From: Rhizobium binae | GTDB lineage: Bacteria > Pseudomonadota > Alphaproteobacteria > Rhizobiales > Rhizobiaceae | Assembly: GCF_017357225.1 (NCBI RefSeq) | Contig: NZ_CP071604.1 | Location: forward strand, 1,553,001-1,617,000 | Direction: 5' to 3' | Length of the DNA: 64,000 nucleotides | Shown here: piece after piece, positions 8,788-16,811 of the stretch | Layout of the letters: each line of letters begins with the position of its first letter | How positions within the stretch are numbered: position 1 is the first letter of the stretch | Made by a program: the position numbers and the translations under genes | Notes under the pieces: generated by a model | Databases searched by the model: none | What the model saw: the letters and a program-made list of their open reading frames with translations, nothing else | What the model was told of the DNA's origin: nothing

Positions 8788-9329
8788 GGGATTTCCTCCT
8801 TCTTGCGGCGATAATGCCGGTTCGCCTTGGCGCGGTTGCCGCAGACCGCCATGTCGCACCAGGCCCGACTCCTGTTCTTGCTGCGGTCGATGAACAGCCA
8901 GCCGCAATTGCCGCAGATCTTCATGCGTTCCGGATCGGGCATCGCGATCAGCCGCAGCACCGAATGGGCGGTCGCCGCCGCCAGACTGGCAGGGTCTGCT
9001 TCACGCAGCACCGTCGCCAGCGTTTCCAGCAGCCCGGCCAGCAATTGGTCGTCACCGCCATCGAGTATACGCTTGCGGAAATACCGGTCGATCGCTTCGC
9101 GCAGCGCGATGAAATCAGCCGCGTTTTCCACTGGCACCGGCGCGATGTCACCGAACAGGGCGCGTTCGGCGCAGAATTCGGCGGCGGCCCGTGGAAAGCT
9201 CTGCATCTGGTCGCACACCGCAAAGCGGTCGATCCGCCGCGCTGGGTCGTGGCGCAGAACGACGCTGTTGGCGACATCGAGCGCCAATGCGCCGCCGGCA
9301 AAGCGGTGGGGGGTCCAGGAAAAGCTCAT
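8784..9329 (-). CDS. CGNR zinc-finger (ABATE-type) transcription regulator
   Basis: A 181-residue protein. The N-terminal two thirds resemble the ABATE ligand-binding domain; the C-terminus carries the CGNR zinc finger, with ligands Cys139 and Cys142 (CGNC) and Cys158 and Cys163, the last opening the name-giving CGNR motif, followed by a basic tail. The family is considered DNA-binding, with few members studied. No Shine-Dalgarno precedes the ATG; instead TATATT ends 6 bases before it, so the transcript is probably leaderless. The promoter lies inside a perfect palindrome shared with the divergent permease gene, which points to autoregulation and control of the permease. Confidence 0.87.
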   Translation of the reverse strand: MSFSWTPHRFAGGALALDVANSVVLRHDPARRIDRFAVCDQMQSFPRAAAEFCAERALFGDIAPVPVENAADFIALREAIDRYFRKRILDGGDDQLLAGLLETLATVLREADPASLAAATAHSVLRLIAMPDPERMKICGNCGWLFIDRSKNRSRAWCDMAVCGNRAKANRHYRRKKEEIP

Positions 9330-9333
9330 GATG

Positions 9334-9373
9334 AAAATATAACTGGCTAAATGCTTTTTGCCAGTTATATTTT
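9334..9373. promoter_or_regulatory. Symmetric operator with divergent promoters (CGNR regulator / permease)
   Basis: A perfect 14-bp inverted repeat (9334-9347 and 9360-9373) with a 12-base centre. Each arm ends with a -10-like TATATT reading outward. On the minus strand CTGGCA, 17 bases, TATATT, 6 bases, then the regulator ATG fits a leaderless promoter; on the plus strand CTGGCT, 17 bases, TATATT drives the permease, which has its own GGAGG. A regulator bound to the arms would cover both -10 boxes. Inferred from sequence only. Confidence 0.75.
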
Positions 9374-9394
9374 ACTGGATCCGGAGGATCTGGA

Positions 9395-10291
9395 ATGGCT
9401 TACCTTCTGCAGCAGCTTGCGAATGCGGTTCCGCTTGCCGCCCTCTATGCCGCGCTCGCCTTCGGTTATGCCGTCGCCTTCGGCGTCACCAAACGGGCCG
9501 ATATCACCTATGGGGCGATCTTTGCCTTTTCCGGCCAGATCCTGCTGCTTTTCACCGAGCTCGCCTTCAACCGCTTCTGGCTGGTGCTGCCGGCGGCCCT
9601 TGCCGTCGGCGCCTGCGCCGCGATCGTCTATTCGCTCGCGGCGGGCATCTGGATCGGCCGCTCGATCATGCTGCCGCTGGTCAGCAAATCGCCGAATACG
9701 GTGATCGTCGCCGCTCTCGGCATCATGATCGTGCTGATGGAGACCGCCCGGCTCGCCGCCGATACCAGGGCGATCTGGCTGCCGCCGTTTCTGAACGACA
9801 CGATCGTCTTCTGGAGCGACGGCCCGTTCAAGGTGACCCTTACTTATATCCAGCTGATCGACACGGCGCTGATGTCGGCAATCGTCGTGATCGGGACGCT
9901 GATCCTCAGGCGCACGACCTGGGGCCGCATCTGGCGCGCCGTCACCGACGATCCGCTGGCCGCCGAGCTCTGCGGCACCAGCGCCAGCCGCGTCTTCCTC
10001 GCCGCCTATGCGGCCGCCGCCCTCGTCGCCACGATTTGCGGCATCCTCGCCACCTTCTATTACGGCTCGATGGATTTCGGCGCCGGCCTTATGTTCGGGC
10101 TGAAGGTGCTGCTGATCGCCGCTGTCGGCGGCTACTCCGATCCGCTGCGCTCGGCCGGCGGCGCTGCCGGGATCGCCGTCATCGAAACCCTTTGGGGCGC
10201 CTACGGCCCCTTCGTCTGGCGCGATCTCGTCATCTTCTCGCTGCTCGTCCTATTGCTGGTGATGAGCCGCAGGGAGCGTGTGGTTCTCTGA
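9395..10291 (+). CDS. LivH-type branched-chain ABC permease, solitary
   Basis: A 298-residue integral membrane protein with about eight hydrophobic segments. The N-terminus (QQLANAVPLAALYAALAFGY), the central RTTWGRIWRAVTDDPLAAEL loop and the downstream GGYSDPLRSAGGA stretch are characteristic of LivH permeases of branched-chain amino acid or amide/urea importers. In normal systems it partners LivM, two ATPases and a periplasmic binding protein; none is present within this window on either side, so it either works with distant components or has another role. GGAGG precedes the ATG. It is divergent from, and shares an operator with, the CGNR regulator gene. Confidence 0.85.
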   Translation: MAYLLQQLANAVPLAALYAALAFGYAVAFGVTKRADITYGAIFAFSGQILLLFTELAFNRFWLVLPAALAVGACAAIVYSLAAGIWIGRSIMLPLVSKSPNTVIVAALGIMIVLMETARLAADTRAIWLPPFLNDTIVFWSDGPFKVTLTYIQLIDTALMSAIVVIGTLILRRTTWGRIWRAVTDDPLAAELCGTSASRVFLAAYAAAALVATICGILATFYYGSMDFGAGLMFGLKVLLIAAVGGYSDPLRSAGGAAGIAVIETLWGAYGPFVWRDLVIFSLLVLLLVMSRRERVVL

Positions 10292-10335
10292 GCAATTCCA
10301 GCAAAAGTGTGCAGCGGTTTTGCGTCCGGAATTGC
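10292..10335. repeat. Rhizobial palindromic repeat, CAAAAGTG...GGTTTTG core
   Basis: Directly after the permease stop lie nested inverted repeats: an 8-bp outer pair (10292-10299 and 10328-10335) and a 6-bp inner pair (10301-10306 and 10318-10323). The core recurs, slightly changed, at 16685-16718, and the distal part resembles 45303-45348. It may act as the permease terminator. Confidence 0.65.
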
Positions 10336-10393
10336 GTCAATCAAAAAGGAGCGGCGCATTTCCGTCGCTCGGAGAAATCAGGACATGCGCTGA

Positions 10394-10855
10394 TTACTTC
10401 CACTTGTCGCGCGCCGCGTCGTCAGCGTCTTTCGCTGCGACCCATTCGCCTGCGGTGCCGTCCCTGCCGTGCTCCTTTTTCCAGAAAGGGGCCGCGGTCT
10501 TCAGGAAATCCATGACGAAGTTGGCGCCGTCGAACGCTGCCTGCCGGTGCGGCGCGGCCGCGACGACGAGCACGATATTCTCGCCGATTGCGATTTTGCC
10601 GTAACGATGGATGGCAGTCAGCCCGAGCAGCCCGAAACGAGTAATAGCGAGTTCGCCGATGCGGGTCATCTCGGCTTCGGCCATGCCGGGGTAATGTTCG
10701 AGTTCGAGCGCCGCAAGCGTGCCGCCGTCGTCGCGGCAGAGGCCGGAGAAGGTGACGACGGCACCGACGCCGGGGTTGCCTTTGCAGAGCACGTCTACCT
10801 CGGCCTGCAGATCGAAATCCTCGTGCTGGACGCGGATGGTGGGGGTGATGGTCAC
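10394..10855 (-). CDS. moaE: Molybdopterin synthase catalytic (large) subunit
   Basis: A 153-residue protein that, with thiocarboxylated MoaD, converts precursor Z (cPMP) to molybdopterin. Lys119 and Lys126, the active-site lysines numbered the same in E. coli MoaE, lie in DFLKT and APFWKKE. I chose the GTG start at 10855 because GGAGGA lies 7-8 bases upstream and the length then matches the family; the frame itself opens 15 codons earlier at an ATG. It is the last gene of the SDR-uvrC-pgsA-moaD-moaE series, separated from moaD by about 250 bases that contain a RIME-like repeat. The molybdopterin oxidoreductase at 17.8-19.9 kb is one possible consumer of the cofactor. Confidence 0.93.
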   Translation of the reverse strand: MTITPTIRVQHEDFDLQAEVDVLCKGNPGVGAVVTFSGLCRDDGGTLAALELEHYPGMAEAEMTRIGELAITRFGLLGLTAIHRYGKIAIGENIVLVVAAAPHRQAAFDGANFVMDFLKTAAPFWKKEHGRDGTAGEWVAAKDADDAARDKWK

Positions 10856-10916
10856 AGCGAAATCCTCCGCTGCTTTGATGCCGCTGCAAAGAATGCGCAA
10901 ACGCGGTGCCGTGGAA

Positions 10917-11090
10917 GCCCCCCTCTGGCCGCGCGGCGATCTCCGCCACAGGTGGGGAGATCACAAGCGGCGCGACCTTCCTGCCCCCTTGCCGTTCCGC
11001 TGGGCTGAAACATTGATTGTTTGGACGAGCCGGTGCTCCGAGCCAATCTCCCCATCTGTGGGGGAGATGCCCGGCAGGGCAGAGGGGGGC
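10917..11090. repeat. RIME-like palindromic mosaic element between moaD and moaE
   Basis: About 174 bp bounded by imperfect inverted arms of some 45 bp (10917-10962 and 11043-11090), each with the CCCCCCTCTG...GGGGAGAT design. The right arm matches the element inside ribD (55002-55017 end). The design agrees with the Rhizobium-specific intergenic mosaic elements described by Osteras and colleagues, as I recall them. It sits inside an otherwise tight operon. Confidence 0.75.
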
Positions 11091-11105
11091 GATCTGGCAC
11101 GGCCA

Positions 11106-11360
11106 TCACCCCCCCGTCATCGGCGGAAATATTCCAATTTCCCGCGCCCCGGATATCGGCTCGTCATGCTCGACATGCTCCATATCGAGCGCCACCCTGA
11201 TCACGTCGGGATATTGAAGTGCGGCCTCATATTCTTCGCCCAGCGTCTTCAAATGATTCAGAAGATCGGCGACGGTGACGACGGAGGAGGGGAGGTCGAT
11301 CTCCTCCTCACCCTTGCCGATGCGCTCGCGCACCCAGGCGAAATAGACAAGCCGCGTCAT
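11106..11360 (-). CDS. moaD: Molybdopterin synthase sulfur-carrier (small) subunit
   Basis: An 84-residue ubiquitin-like protein ending in the Gly-Gly tail (MTGG) that is adenylated and thiocarboxylated before it passes sulfur to MoaE. Length and the N-terminal RLVYFAWVRERIG segment are typical. Its ATG overlaps the pgsA stop by 4 bases (ATGA), so the two are translationally coupled, an order I associate with rhizobia. Confidence 0.95.
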   Translation of the reverse strand: MTRLVYFAWVRERIGKGEEEIDLPSSVVTVADLLNHLKTLGEEYEAALQYPDVIRVALDMEHVEHDEPISGAREIGIFPPMTGG

Positions 11361-11947
11361 TCCTCTTCATCCACGATATGTTTCAGGCCGGCGCGGAAAT
11401 AGTCGTAGCCGGTATAGATGGTCAGCAGCGCGGCGATCCACAGAAGCGCGATGCCGGTCTGCGTCGTATAGGGGAAAATCTCGTCGCCGGCCGGGCCGGC
11501 GAGCAGGAAGGCGATGGCGACGAGCTGCAGCGTCGTCTTCCATTTGGCGATCCGTGTCACCGGCACGCTGACCTTCAGCGCCGCCAGATATTCGCGCAGC
11601 CCGGAAACCAGGATTTCGCGGCAGAGAATGGTGATCGCCGCCCAGATCGACCAGCCGGCGATGGTCTGGTCGGCCGCAACCAGGAGAAGAATCGAGGCGA
11701 CCAGCAGCTTGTCGGCGATCGGGTCGAGCATGCGGCCGATATTCGACGTCTGGTTCCAGATGCGGGCGAGATAGCCATCGAGAAAATCGGTAATCGAGGC
11801 GATGATGAAGATCCACAGCGCCACCCAGCGCGCCGTATTGCTGATCGACAATCTGCCTTCGATGAAGAAGCAGAGAACAATCACCGGCACGGCGAGGATC
11901 CGGCCGTAAGTCAGAAGGTTGGGGATGCTATACGCACGCGATGCCAT
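11357..11947 (-). CDS. pgsA: CDP-diacylglycerol-glycerol-3-phosphate 3-phosphatidyltransferase
   Basis: A 196-residue integral membrane enzyme that makes phosphatidylglycerol phosphate, the precursor of phosphatidylglycerol and cardiolipin. The CDP-alcohol phosphotransferase signature is complete: Asp57-Gly58-x2-Ala61-Arg62-x8-Gly71-x3-Asp75-x3-Asp79. About five hydrophobic segments are visible. It sits between uvrC (165 bases upstream) and moaD, with which it overlaps by 4 bases. Confidence 0.95.
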   Translation of the reverse strand: MASRAYSIPNLLTYGRILAVPVIVLCFFIEGRLSISNTARWVALWIFIIASITDFLDGYLARIWNQTSNIGRMLDPIADKLLVASILLLVAADQTIAGWSIWAAITILCREILVSGLREYLAALKVSVPVTRIAKWKTTLQLVAIAFLLAGPAGDEIFPYTTQTGIALLWIAALLTIYTGYDYFRAGLKHIVDEEE

Positions 11948-12112
11948 GAGATCGTTTCTCTGAACTGATGCGCCGCGATAGCGCCGCGCGTCTTTACGAA
12001 AATCGATTCCGATTTTCGGGGCCGATGCCGTAGATGACGGCTTTGATCGCGGACCGTCAACATTGTTTCTGTCTTTTCACTGCCTTTGCGTGGAATTTGC
12101 GACGGACGCCGG

Positions 12113-14152
12113 CTATTTCGCGGCGTCGTCGTGGAAATGGTTGTAAACTTGCCTGGCGACGGCTTCCGAGATGCCCTCCACGGCCATCAGGTCGGAAAGG
12201 GCGGCGCGCGAAACCGCTTTCGCCGTGCCGAAATGCTGCAGCAGCGCCCGCTTGCGCGACGGCCCGATGCCGCCGATCTCGTCGAGCGGGTTCTTGACCA
12301 TTTCTTTCTTGCGCCGCGCCCGGTGCGAGCCGATCGCGAAGCGATGCGCCTCGTCGCGCATGCGCTGGATGAAATAGAGCACCGGATCGCGCGGCGGCAG
12401 CGTGAAGCTCTCGCGCCCCGGCGGAAAGAAGCGCTCGCGCCCGGCATCGCGGTCGACACCCTTGGCGATGCCGATCGCCGTCACGCTGTCGGTGATGCCG
12501 AGCTCGGCGAGGATGGCACGCACCGCCGTCATCTGCCCTTGGCCGCCGTCGATCAGGATCACGTCGGGCCAGGCCGGGAAGGGCATGTCGGCGGCGTCGC
12601 TTGCTGTTACCTGCGCCGTCCGGTCGGGAATGCCTTCCTCCTTGATCAGCCGTGAGAACCGCCGTGTCATCACCTCCTTCATCATGCCGAAGTCGTCGCC
12701 GGGGGTGATGTCGGTCGATTTGATGTTGAACTTGCGGTACTGGTTCTTCACGAAGCCTTCCGGCCCCGCCACCACCATGCCGCCGACGGCATTGGTGCCC
12801 ATGATATGCGAGTTGTCGTAAATCTCGATGCGCTGCGGCGCATAGGCAAGCCCGAAGGTTTCCTTGAAGCCTTCGAGCAGCCGTGACTGCGACGCCGTCT
12901 CGGCCAGTTTTCGCCCATGCGCCTCGCGTGCATTGCCGACGACATGATCGACCAGATCGCGCTTCTCGCCGCGCTGTGGCACCAGGATGGAAACCTTGTG
13001 GCCGGCCTTTTCGCTGAGCGCTGCGGCGAGCAGCTCCAGTTCCTCGACCGTCTCCGACAGTAGGATCTGTTTCGGCACCGGCTTGTCGTCATAGAACTGC
13101 GCGAGAAAGGCATTCAGCACTTCGGCGCCGGACAACTGCGGGTCGGCTTTCGGGAAATAGGCGCGGTTGCCCCAGTTCTGGCCGGTGCGGAAGAAGAAGA
13201 CCTGGATGCACGAGACGCCGCCTTCGTGATGGATGGCAAAAACGTCAGCCTCCTCGACGCCCGCAGGATTGATGCCCTGGTGGCTCTGCACGTGCGAAAG
13301 TGCGGCCAGACGGTCGCGATAGATCGCTGCCCGCTCGAAGTCGAGATCCTCGGCCGCCTGGTTCATGGCTTCGGCCATATGCGATTTCACCTTCTGGCTT
13401 TTGCCCGAAAGGAAGTCCTTGGCCTCCTGCACCAGTTCGGCGTAGCCCTCGTCGCTGACTTCGTGGGTGCATGGCCCGGAGCAGCGCTTGATCTGATAGA
13501 GCAGGCAGGGGCGCGTGCGCGTTTCGAAGACGCTGTCGGTGCAGGTGCGGATCAGGAAGGCGCGCTGCAGCGAATTGATCGTGCGCCCGACTGCGCCGGC
13601 CGAAGCGAAAGGTCCGAAGTAATCGCCCTTTCTGGCCCGCGCGCCGCGATGCTTGAAAATCGCCGGCGCCCGGTGATCGCCGGTGATGAGAATATAGGGA
13701 AACGACTTGTCGTCACGCAGCAGCACGTTAAAGCGCGGCCGCAAGCGCTTGATCAGATTCGCTTCCAGCAGCAGCGCTTCGGTTTCCGTACGCGTCGTCA
13801 CGAATTCCATGTTGGCCGTCTGCCGCACCATCTGGGCGATGCGGTTGGAATGCACGCGACCGACGGCGTAGTTGCCGACGCGCTTCTTCAGGCTGCGCGC
13901 CTTGCCGACATAGAGCACATCGCCTTCGGCATTGAACATGCGGTAGACGCCGGGGCTGTTCGGCAGCCGCTTGACGAATTCGCCGATCAGTTCTGCGCCG
14001 ATGAGCCCGGTCTCGTTGAGGCTGCCGGCATTCCAGTCGACCGCTGCCGCGAGGGGGGCGGCGGCAACCTCGCCTTCCACCTCGATTTCGTCTTCGCTCT
14101 CATCCGTGTCGTCGTAGAGAACGCCGCCATCCGGCAGCTTTCGTCCGTTCAT
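12113..14152 (-). CDS. uvrC: Excinuclease ABC subunit C
   Basis: A 679-residue nucleotide-excision repair nuclease that makes the two incisions around UvrB-bound damage. Residues 60-140 hold the GIY-YIG nuclease domain (GVY at 68-70, YVG at 81-83), followed by a UVR (UvrB-binding) motif, an RNase H-like C-terminal nuclease domain with conserved aspartates (for example in ILIDGGQGQ), and tandem helix-hairpin-helix motifs at the end. The first 55 residues are an acidic extension beyond the E. coli protein, common in alpha-proteobacteria. The ATG at 14152 overlaps the SDR stop by 4 bases; the longer open frame upstream is the SDR gene in another frame. Confidence 0.96.
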   Translation of the reverse strand: MNGRKLPDGGVLYDDTDESEDEIEVEGEVAAAPLAAAVDWNAGSLNETGLIGAELIGEFVKRLPNSPGVYRMFNAEGDVLYVGKARSLKKRVGNYAVGRVHSNRIAQMVRQTANMEFVTTRTETEALLLEANLIKRLRPRFNVLLRDDKSFPYILITGDHRAPAIFKHRGARARKGDYFGPFASAGAVGRTINSLQRAFLIRTCTDSVFETRTRPCLLYQIKRCSGPCTHEVSDEGYAELVQEAKDFLSGKSQKVKSHMAEAMNQAAEDLDFERAAIYRDRLAALSHVQSHQGINPAGVEEADVFAIHHEGGVSCIQVFFFRTGQNWGNRAYFPKADPQLSGAEVLNAFLAQFYDDKPVPKQILLSETVEELELLAAALSEKAGHKVSILVPQRGEKRDLVDHVVGNAREAHGRKLAETASQSRLLEGFKETFGLAYAPQRIEIYDNSHIMGTNAVGGMVVAGPEGFVKNQYRKFNIKSTDITPGDDFGMMKEVMTRRFSRLIKEEGIPDRTAQVTASDAADMPFPAWPDVILIDGGQGQMTAVRAILAELGITDSVTAIGIAKGVDRDAGRERFFPPGRESFTLPPRDPVLYFIQRMRDEAHRFAIGSHRARRKKEMVKNPLDEIGGIGPSRKRALLQHFGTAKAVSRAALSDLMAVEGISEAVARQVYNHFHDDAAK

Positions 14153-14916
14153 TCCGTAATCTCCGCCACGTCGGGCGTCTGCCAGGCGAGGTGCTGGCCG
14201 CCGTCGAGAGCAATCATCTGGCCGGTGATCGAGGGCGTGTCGAAGAGGAAGCGAATCGTTCGTCCGAACTCGCCGAATCCCGGCCCCGCCTTCATGATAA
14301 GCCCGTCGATCTGAGCCTGGAAGTCCTCTTCCGATTGCCGCGTGCTGCGCACTGTCGGGCCGGGGCCGATGGCATTGACGCGCAGCTTCGGCGCAAAGGT
14401 CTGCGCCATCGTCTGCGTCGCCGTCCACAGCGCCGCCTTGGAGAGCGTATAGGAATAGAAGCCCGGATTGAGCGCCCAGACGCGCTGGTCGATGATGTTG
14501 ACGATCAGGCCGGTCGTTTCCTCAGGCAGCTGTTCGGCAAAGGCTGCGGCAAGAATCGAGGGCGCCCGCACATGGATATCGAAATGTTGCGCCCATGCCT
14601 CCGCGTCGAAACCGCGAGCCGAATCCTGCCGGAAGATCGAGGCATTGTTGACCAGCAGGTCGATCGGACCGAGCGCTTCCGACGCTCTTTTTATCAGCTC
14701 GCTGGTTTCGCCGATATCGGTAAGGTCGGCCTTGAGCGCGATCGCCCGATATGCCTTCCGCCGCAATTCCGCCGCCAGCTCTTCGGCTTCGCCGAGGGAG
14801 CCGTTCGCATGGATGGCGACGGAAAAGCCATGTGCGGCAAGGTCTTCGGCGATTGCCCGGCCTATTCTCTTGGCAGCCCCCGTTATAAGGGCCGCGCGAA
14901 GTCTTTTGTGGTTCAA
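14149..14916 (-). CDS. Short-chain dehydrogenase/reductase, pteridine-reductase-like
   Basis: A 255-residue Rossmann-fold oxidoreductase. The nucleotide-binding [12 protein letters not shown] (13-24), the NNAS motif and the catalytic Tyr-x3-Lys in [10 protein letters not shown] are present. The TGAAKRIG form recalls PTR1/FolM pteridine reductases, so reduction of pterins or dihydrofolate is a reasonable but unproven guess; the substrate could equally be something else. It is the first gene of the SDR-uvrC-pgsA-moaD-moaE series, and its stop overlaps the uvrC start. Confidence 0.85.
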   Translation of the reverse strand: MNHKRLRAALITGAAKRIGRAIAEDLAAHGFSVAIHANGSLGEAEELAAELRRKAYRAIALKADLTDIGETSELIKRASEALGPIDLLVNNASIFRQDSARGFDAEAWAQHFDIHVRAPSILAAAFAEQLPEETTGLIVNIIDQRVWALNPGFYSYTLSKAALWTATQTMAQTFAPKLRVNAIGPGPTVRSTRQSEEDFQAQIDGLIMKAGPGFGEFGRTIRFLFDTPSITGQMIALDGGQHLAWQTPDVAEITE

Positions 14917-15281
14917 AATCTTGCCTTCTGATCCCGCGAGTCTGTTGGCAGACTATATAGGAGGCCGGGGAGATTATATAAATAGGCCGTTGCGGTTGCC
15001 TTCGTTGCTCAGTTATTCTATGTATTATTTAAGAAGATGGTTCCTTAAAATAAGTATTTTAAGTTTAACACTTCGGTATGGTTAATGAAGTGTATGTTGC
15101 GGTTAAGCAACATCGAATTTCAGCCATGCGGTCGCCACAATGATATCACAATTTGGCTCTTTCAAATCCGCATTTCAGTTTCAATTTCAGTCTCGATCCG
15201 GAAGGGACATCTGGCAATTTCCCCGCCAATGCTTCGCTGAGAGACAGATGAAAAGCGGCGCGGGACTGAAAGGAGAAAAGT
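14917..15281. other. AT-rich intergenic region with palindromes upstream of the porin gene
   Basis: 365 bases without a gene between the divergent SDR and porin genes. It is clearly AT-richer than its surroundings between about 14970 and 15115. It holds a perfect 8-bp inverted repeat with a 4-base loop (15044-15063), a perfect 7-bp inverted repeat with a 6-base loop (15094-15113) and a direct repeat ATTTCAGT at 15172-15179 and 15184-15191. It presumably carries the porin promoter and a structured 5' leader; no single promoter is assigned. Confidence 0.6.
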
Positions 15282-15917
15282 ATGCGTGTACTCATTGCTG
15301 GCCTCATGGCCTCTGCTTTTGCAATCGCGGGCGTCTCGGTAGCTCAGGCGGCCGACGCCGTCGATCAGGTTCCGGAAGCACCGGTCGCCCAGGATGCCCC
15401 GGTCAAGCCCGCCGGCAACTGGGAGGGCTTTTACCTCGGCGGCGCCGGCACCTACAACATGGGTGACTTCGGTTCCGACCGTCACACCTACGGTTTCGGC
15501 GGCCAGGTCTTCACCGGCTACAACTGGCAGCAGGGCCAGATCGTTTACGGCGTTGAATCCGACCTCGGCTACAGCGGCGACGACGTTTCCTCGGGCGGCG
15601 TCAAGAACAAGTATGGCTGGAACGGCTCTGTCCGTGGCCGCGTCGGCTACGACATGAACCCCTTCATGCTCTACGGCACGGCCGGTCTTGCCCTCGGCGA
15701 CATCAAGGTTTCCGACGGCACCTCGGACGAAAGCAAGACGGCTTACGGCTATACGGTCGGCGCCGGCGTCGAAGCCTTCGTGACCAACAACATCACGACG
15801 CGCCTCGAATATCGCTACACCGACTACCAGAGCAAGGATTACGACCTCGACTCCGGCAGCTTCTCGCGCGGTTACGACGAGAACAGCGTCAAGCTCGGTA
15901 TCGGCGTCAAGTTCTAA
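15282..15917 (+). CDS. Omp25/RopB-family outer membrane beta-barrel protein
   Basis: A 211-residue outer membrane protein. A signal peptide ends at AQA (21-23); after a short proline-rich segment the protein reads NWEGFYLGGAGTY, the opening of the eight-stranded Omp25/Omp31-like barrel, and it ends in phenylalanine (GIGVKF), the usual barrel-assembly signal. Alternating aromatic/glycine strands fill the rest. In rhizobia and Brucella such proteins are abundant and envelope-stress or symbiosis regulated. It stands alone, with a long AT-rich upstream region and a strong terminator downstream, as expected of a highly expressed gene; codon choice is strongly biased. Confidence 0.9.
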   Translation: MRVLIAGLMASAFAIAGVSVAQAADAVDQVPEAPVAQDAPVKPAGNWEGFYLGGAGTYNMGDFGSDRHTYGFGGQVFTGYNWQQGQIVYGVESDLGYSGDDVSSGGVKNKYGWNGSVRGRVGYDMNPFMLYGTAGLALGDIKVSDGTSDESKTAYGYTVGAGVEAFVTNNITTRLEYRYTDYQSKDYDLDSGSFSRGYDENSVKLGIGVKF

Positions 15918-15943
15918 GCCGAACGGAACATCCGATCATCAAG

Positions 15944-15970
15944 AAGCCGGGCACGTCGCCCGGCTTTTTT
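15944..15970 (+). terminator. Rho-independent terminator of the porin gene
   Basis: Perfect 9-bp GC-rich stem (15944-15952 with 15958-15966), 5-base loop, followed by a T run to 15970. Confidence 0.92.
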
Positions 15971-16005
15971 GTCGGCTCGTTGTTCGTGGTCACTCGGCCT
16001 AAAGC

Positions 16006-16025
16006 GTGCCGCGAAACCGCGGCAC
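16006..16025 (-). terminator. Probable terminator downstream of the GST gene
   Basis: A perfect 8-bp inverted repeat with loop AAAC, 31 bases beyond the stop of the minus-strand GST gene and followed on that strand by a short T-containing stretch (GCTTTA). It could alternatively be one of the short rhizobial palindromic repeats. Confidence 0.6.
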
Positions 16026-16056
16026 ACATTTGCGAGACATGCTCCAGGCTGCCGAA

Positions 16057-16653
16057 TTATGCGCTGGGCTTGAGCTCTTGATAGGCCGAAAATTTCTTTT
16101 CGAACTGCGCCAGCCAGTCGATCAGCGGCGCGTGATCGGCTTCCCACTGGCCCTTGAAGCGCAGGTCGAGATAGCCGAGCGTGGCAGCCAGGGCGAAATG
16201 TCCGCCATGGAGTTTCTTGCCTGTCTTCGGCAGATTGGCGCTCAGATGCGCAAGCCCGCTCGTCACCTTCTTCCATTGCCGGTCGATCCAGGGCTGGTGA
16301 ACCTTTTCCTCCTCGCGGAAGCGCCGCTCGTACATGATCGTCAGCAGGCAGTCGCAGATGCCGTCGGAAAGCGCTTCCAGAACTTCCGCATCGGTGCGTT
16401 TGCCGTTCTTGGCAGGATAGAGCCGGCCCTTCGCCAGCCGGTCGAAATAATGCATGATCGCCACGCTGTCGAAGACCGGGGCGCCGTCTTCGGTCAAAAG
16501 CGTCGGGATCTTGCCGAGCGGATTGTTGTCCACCAGAATTGCCGGCCCGGTATTGGTGTCGACCCGGATATCGTTCATCTCCAGGCCAAGGAAACGCGCG
16601 GCCATTCTCACCTTGCTGGAATAAGGCGAGGCGGGCGACCAAAGAAGCTTCAT
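16057..16653 (-). CDS. Glutathione S-transferase family protein
   Basis: A 198-residue protein starting MKLLWSPASPYSSKVR, with the thioredoxin-like N-terminal domain (SPYSSKVR as the catalytic-loop region, GKIPTL with the cis-proline, FDSVAIMHYFD for glutathione binding) and an all-helical C-terminal domain. It resembles the small bacterial YibF/YfcF-like GSTs; the substrate is unknown. The frame is open further upstream, but the ATG at 16653 yields the standard N-terminus. It is unrelated in sequence to the GST at 7007. Confidence 0.88.
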   Translation of the reverse strand: MKLLWSPASPYSSKVRMAARFLGLEMNDIRVDTNTGPAILVDNNPLGKIPTLLTEDGAPVFDSVAIMHYFDRLAKGRLYPAKNGKRTDAEVLEALSDGICDCLLTIMYERRFREEEKVHQPWIDRQWKKVTSGLAHLSANLPKTGKKLHGGHFALAATLGYLDLRFKGQWEADHAPLIDWLAQFEKKFSAYQELKPSA

Positions 16654-16684
16654 GAGACACCTGATGGATTGTGAGCCAATGTAT

Positions 16685-16718
16685 GTCGCCCAAAAGTGCG
16701 CAGCGGTTTTGGGACGAC
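16685..16718. repeat. Second copy of the CAAAAGTG...GGTTTTG palindrome
   Basis: A 7-bp inner stem (16689-16695 with 16707-16713) extended outward by 4 bp after a one-base bulge. The 20-base core differs from the copy at 10302-10322 at one position. It lies between the minus-strand GST and rlmJ genes. Confidence 0.65.
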
Positions 16719-16811
16719 AGATGCTTAAAACAGAAAACTGATGCGCAGCGGATAAACATGTTTCATGCAATGCGCTTCAACGGCCGACTATTTCCGAAGC
16801 GTCGTGCCCGG

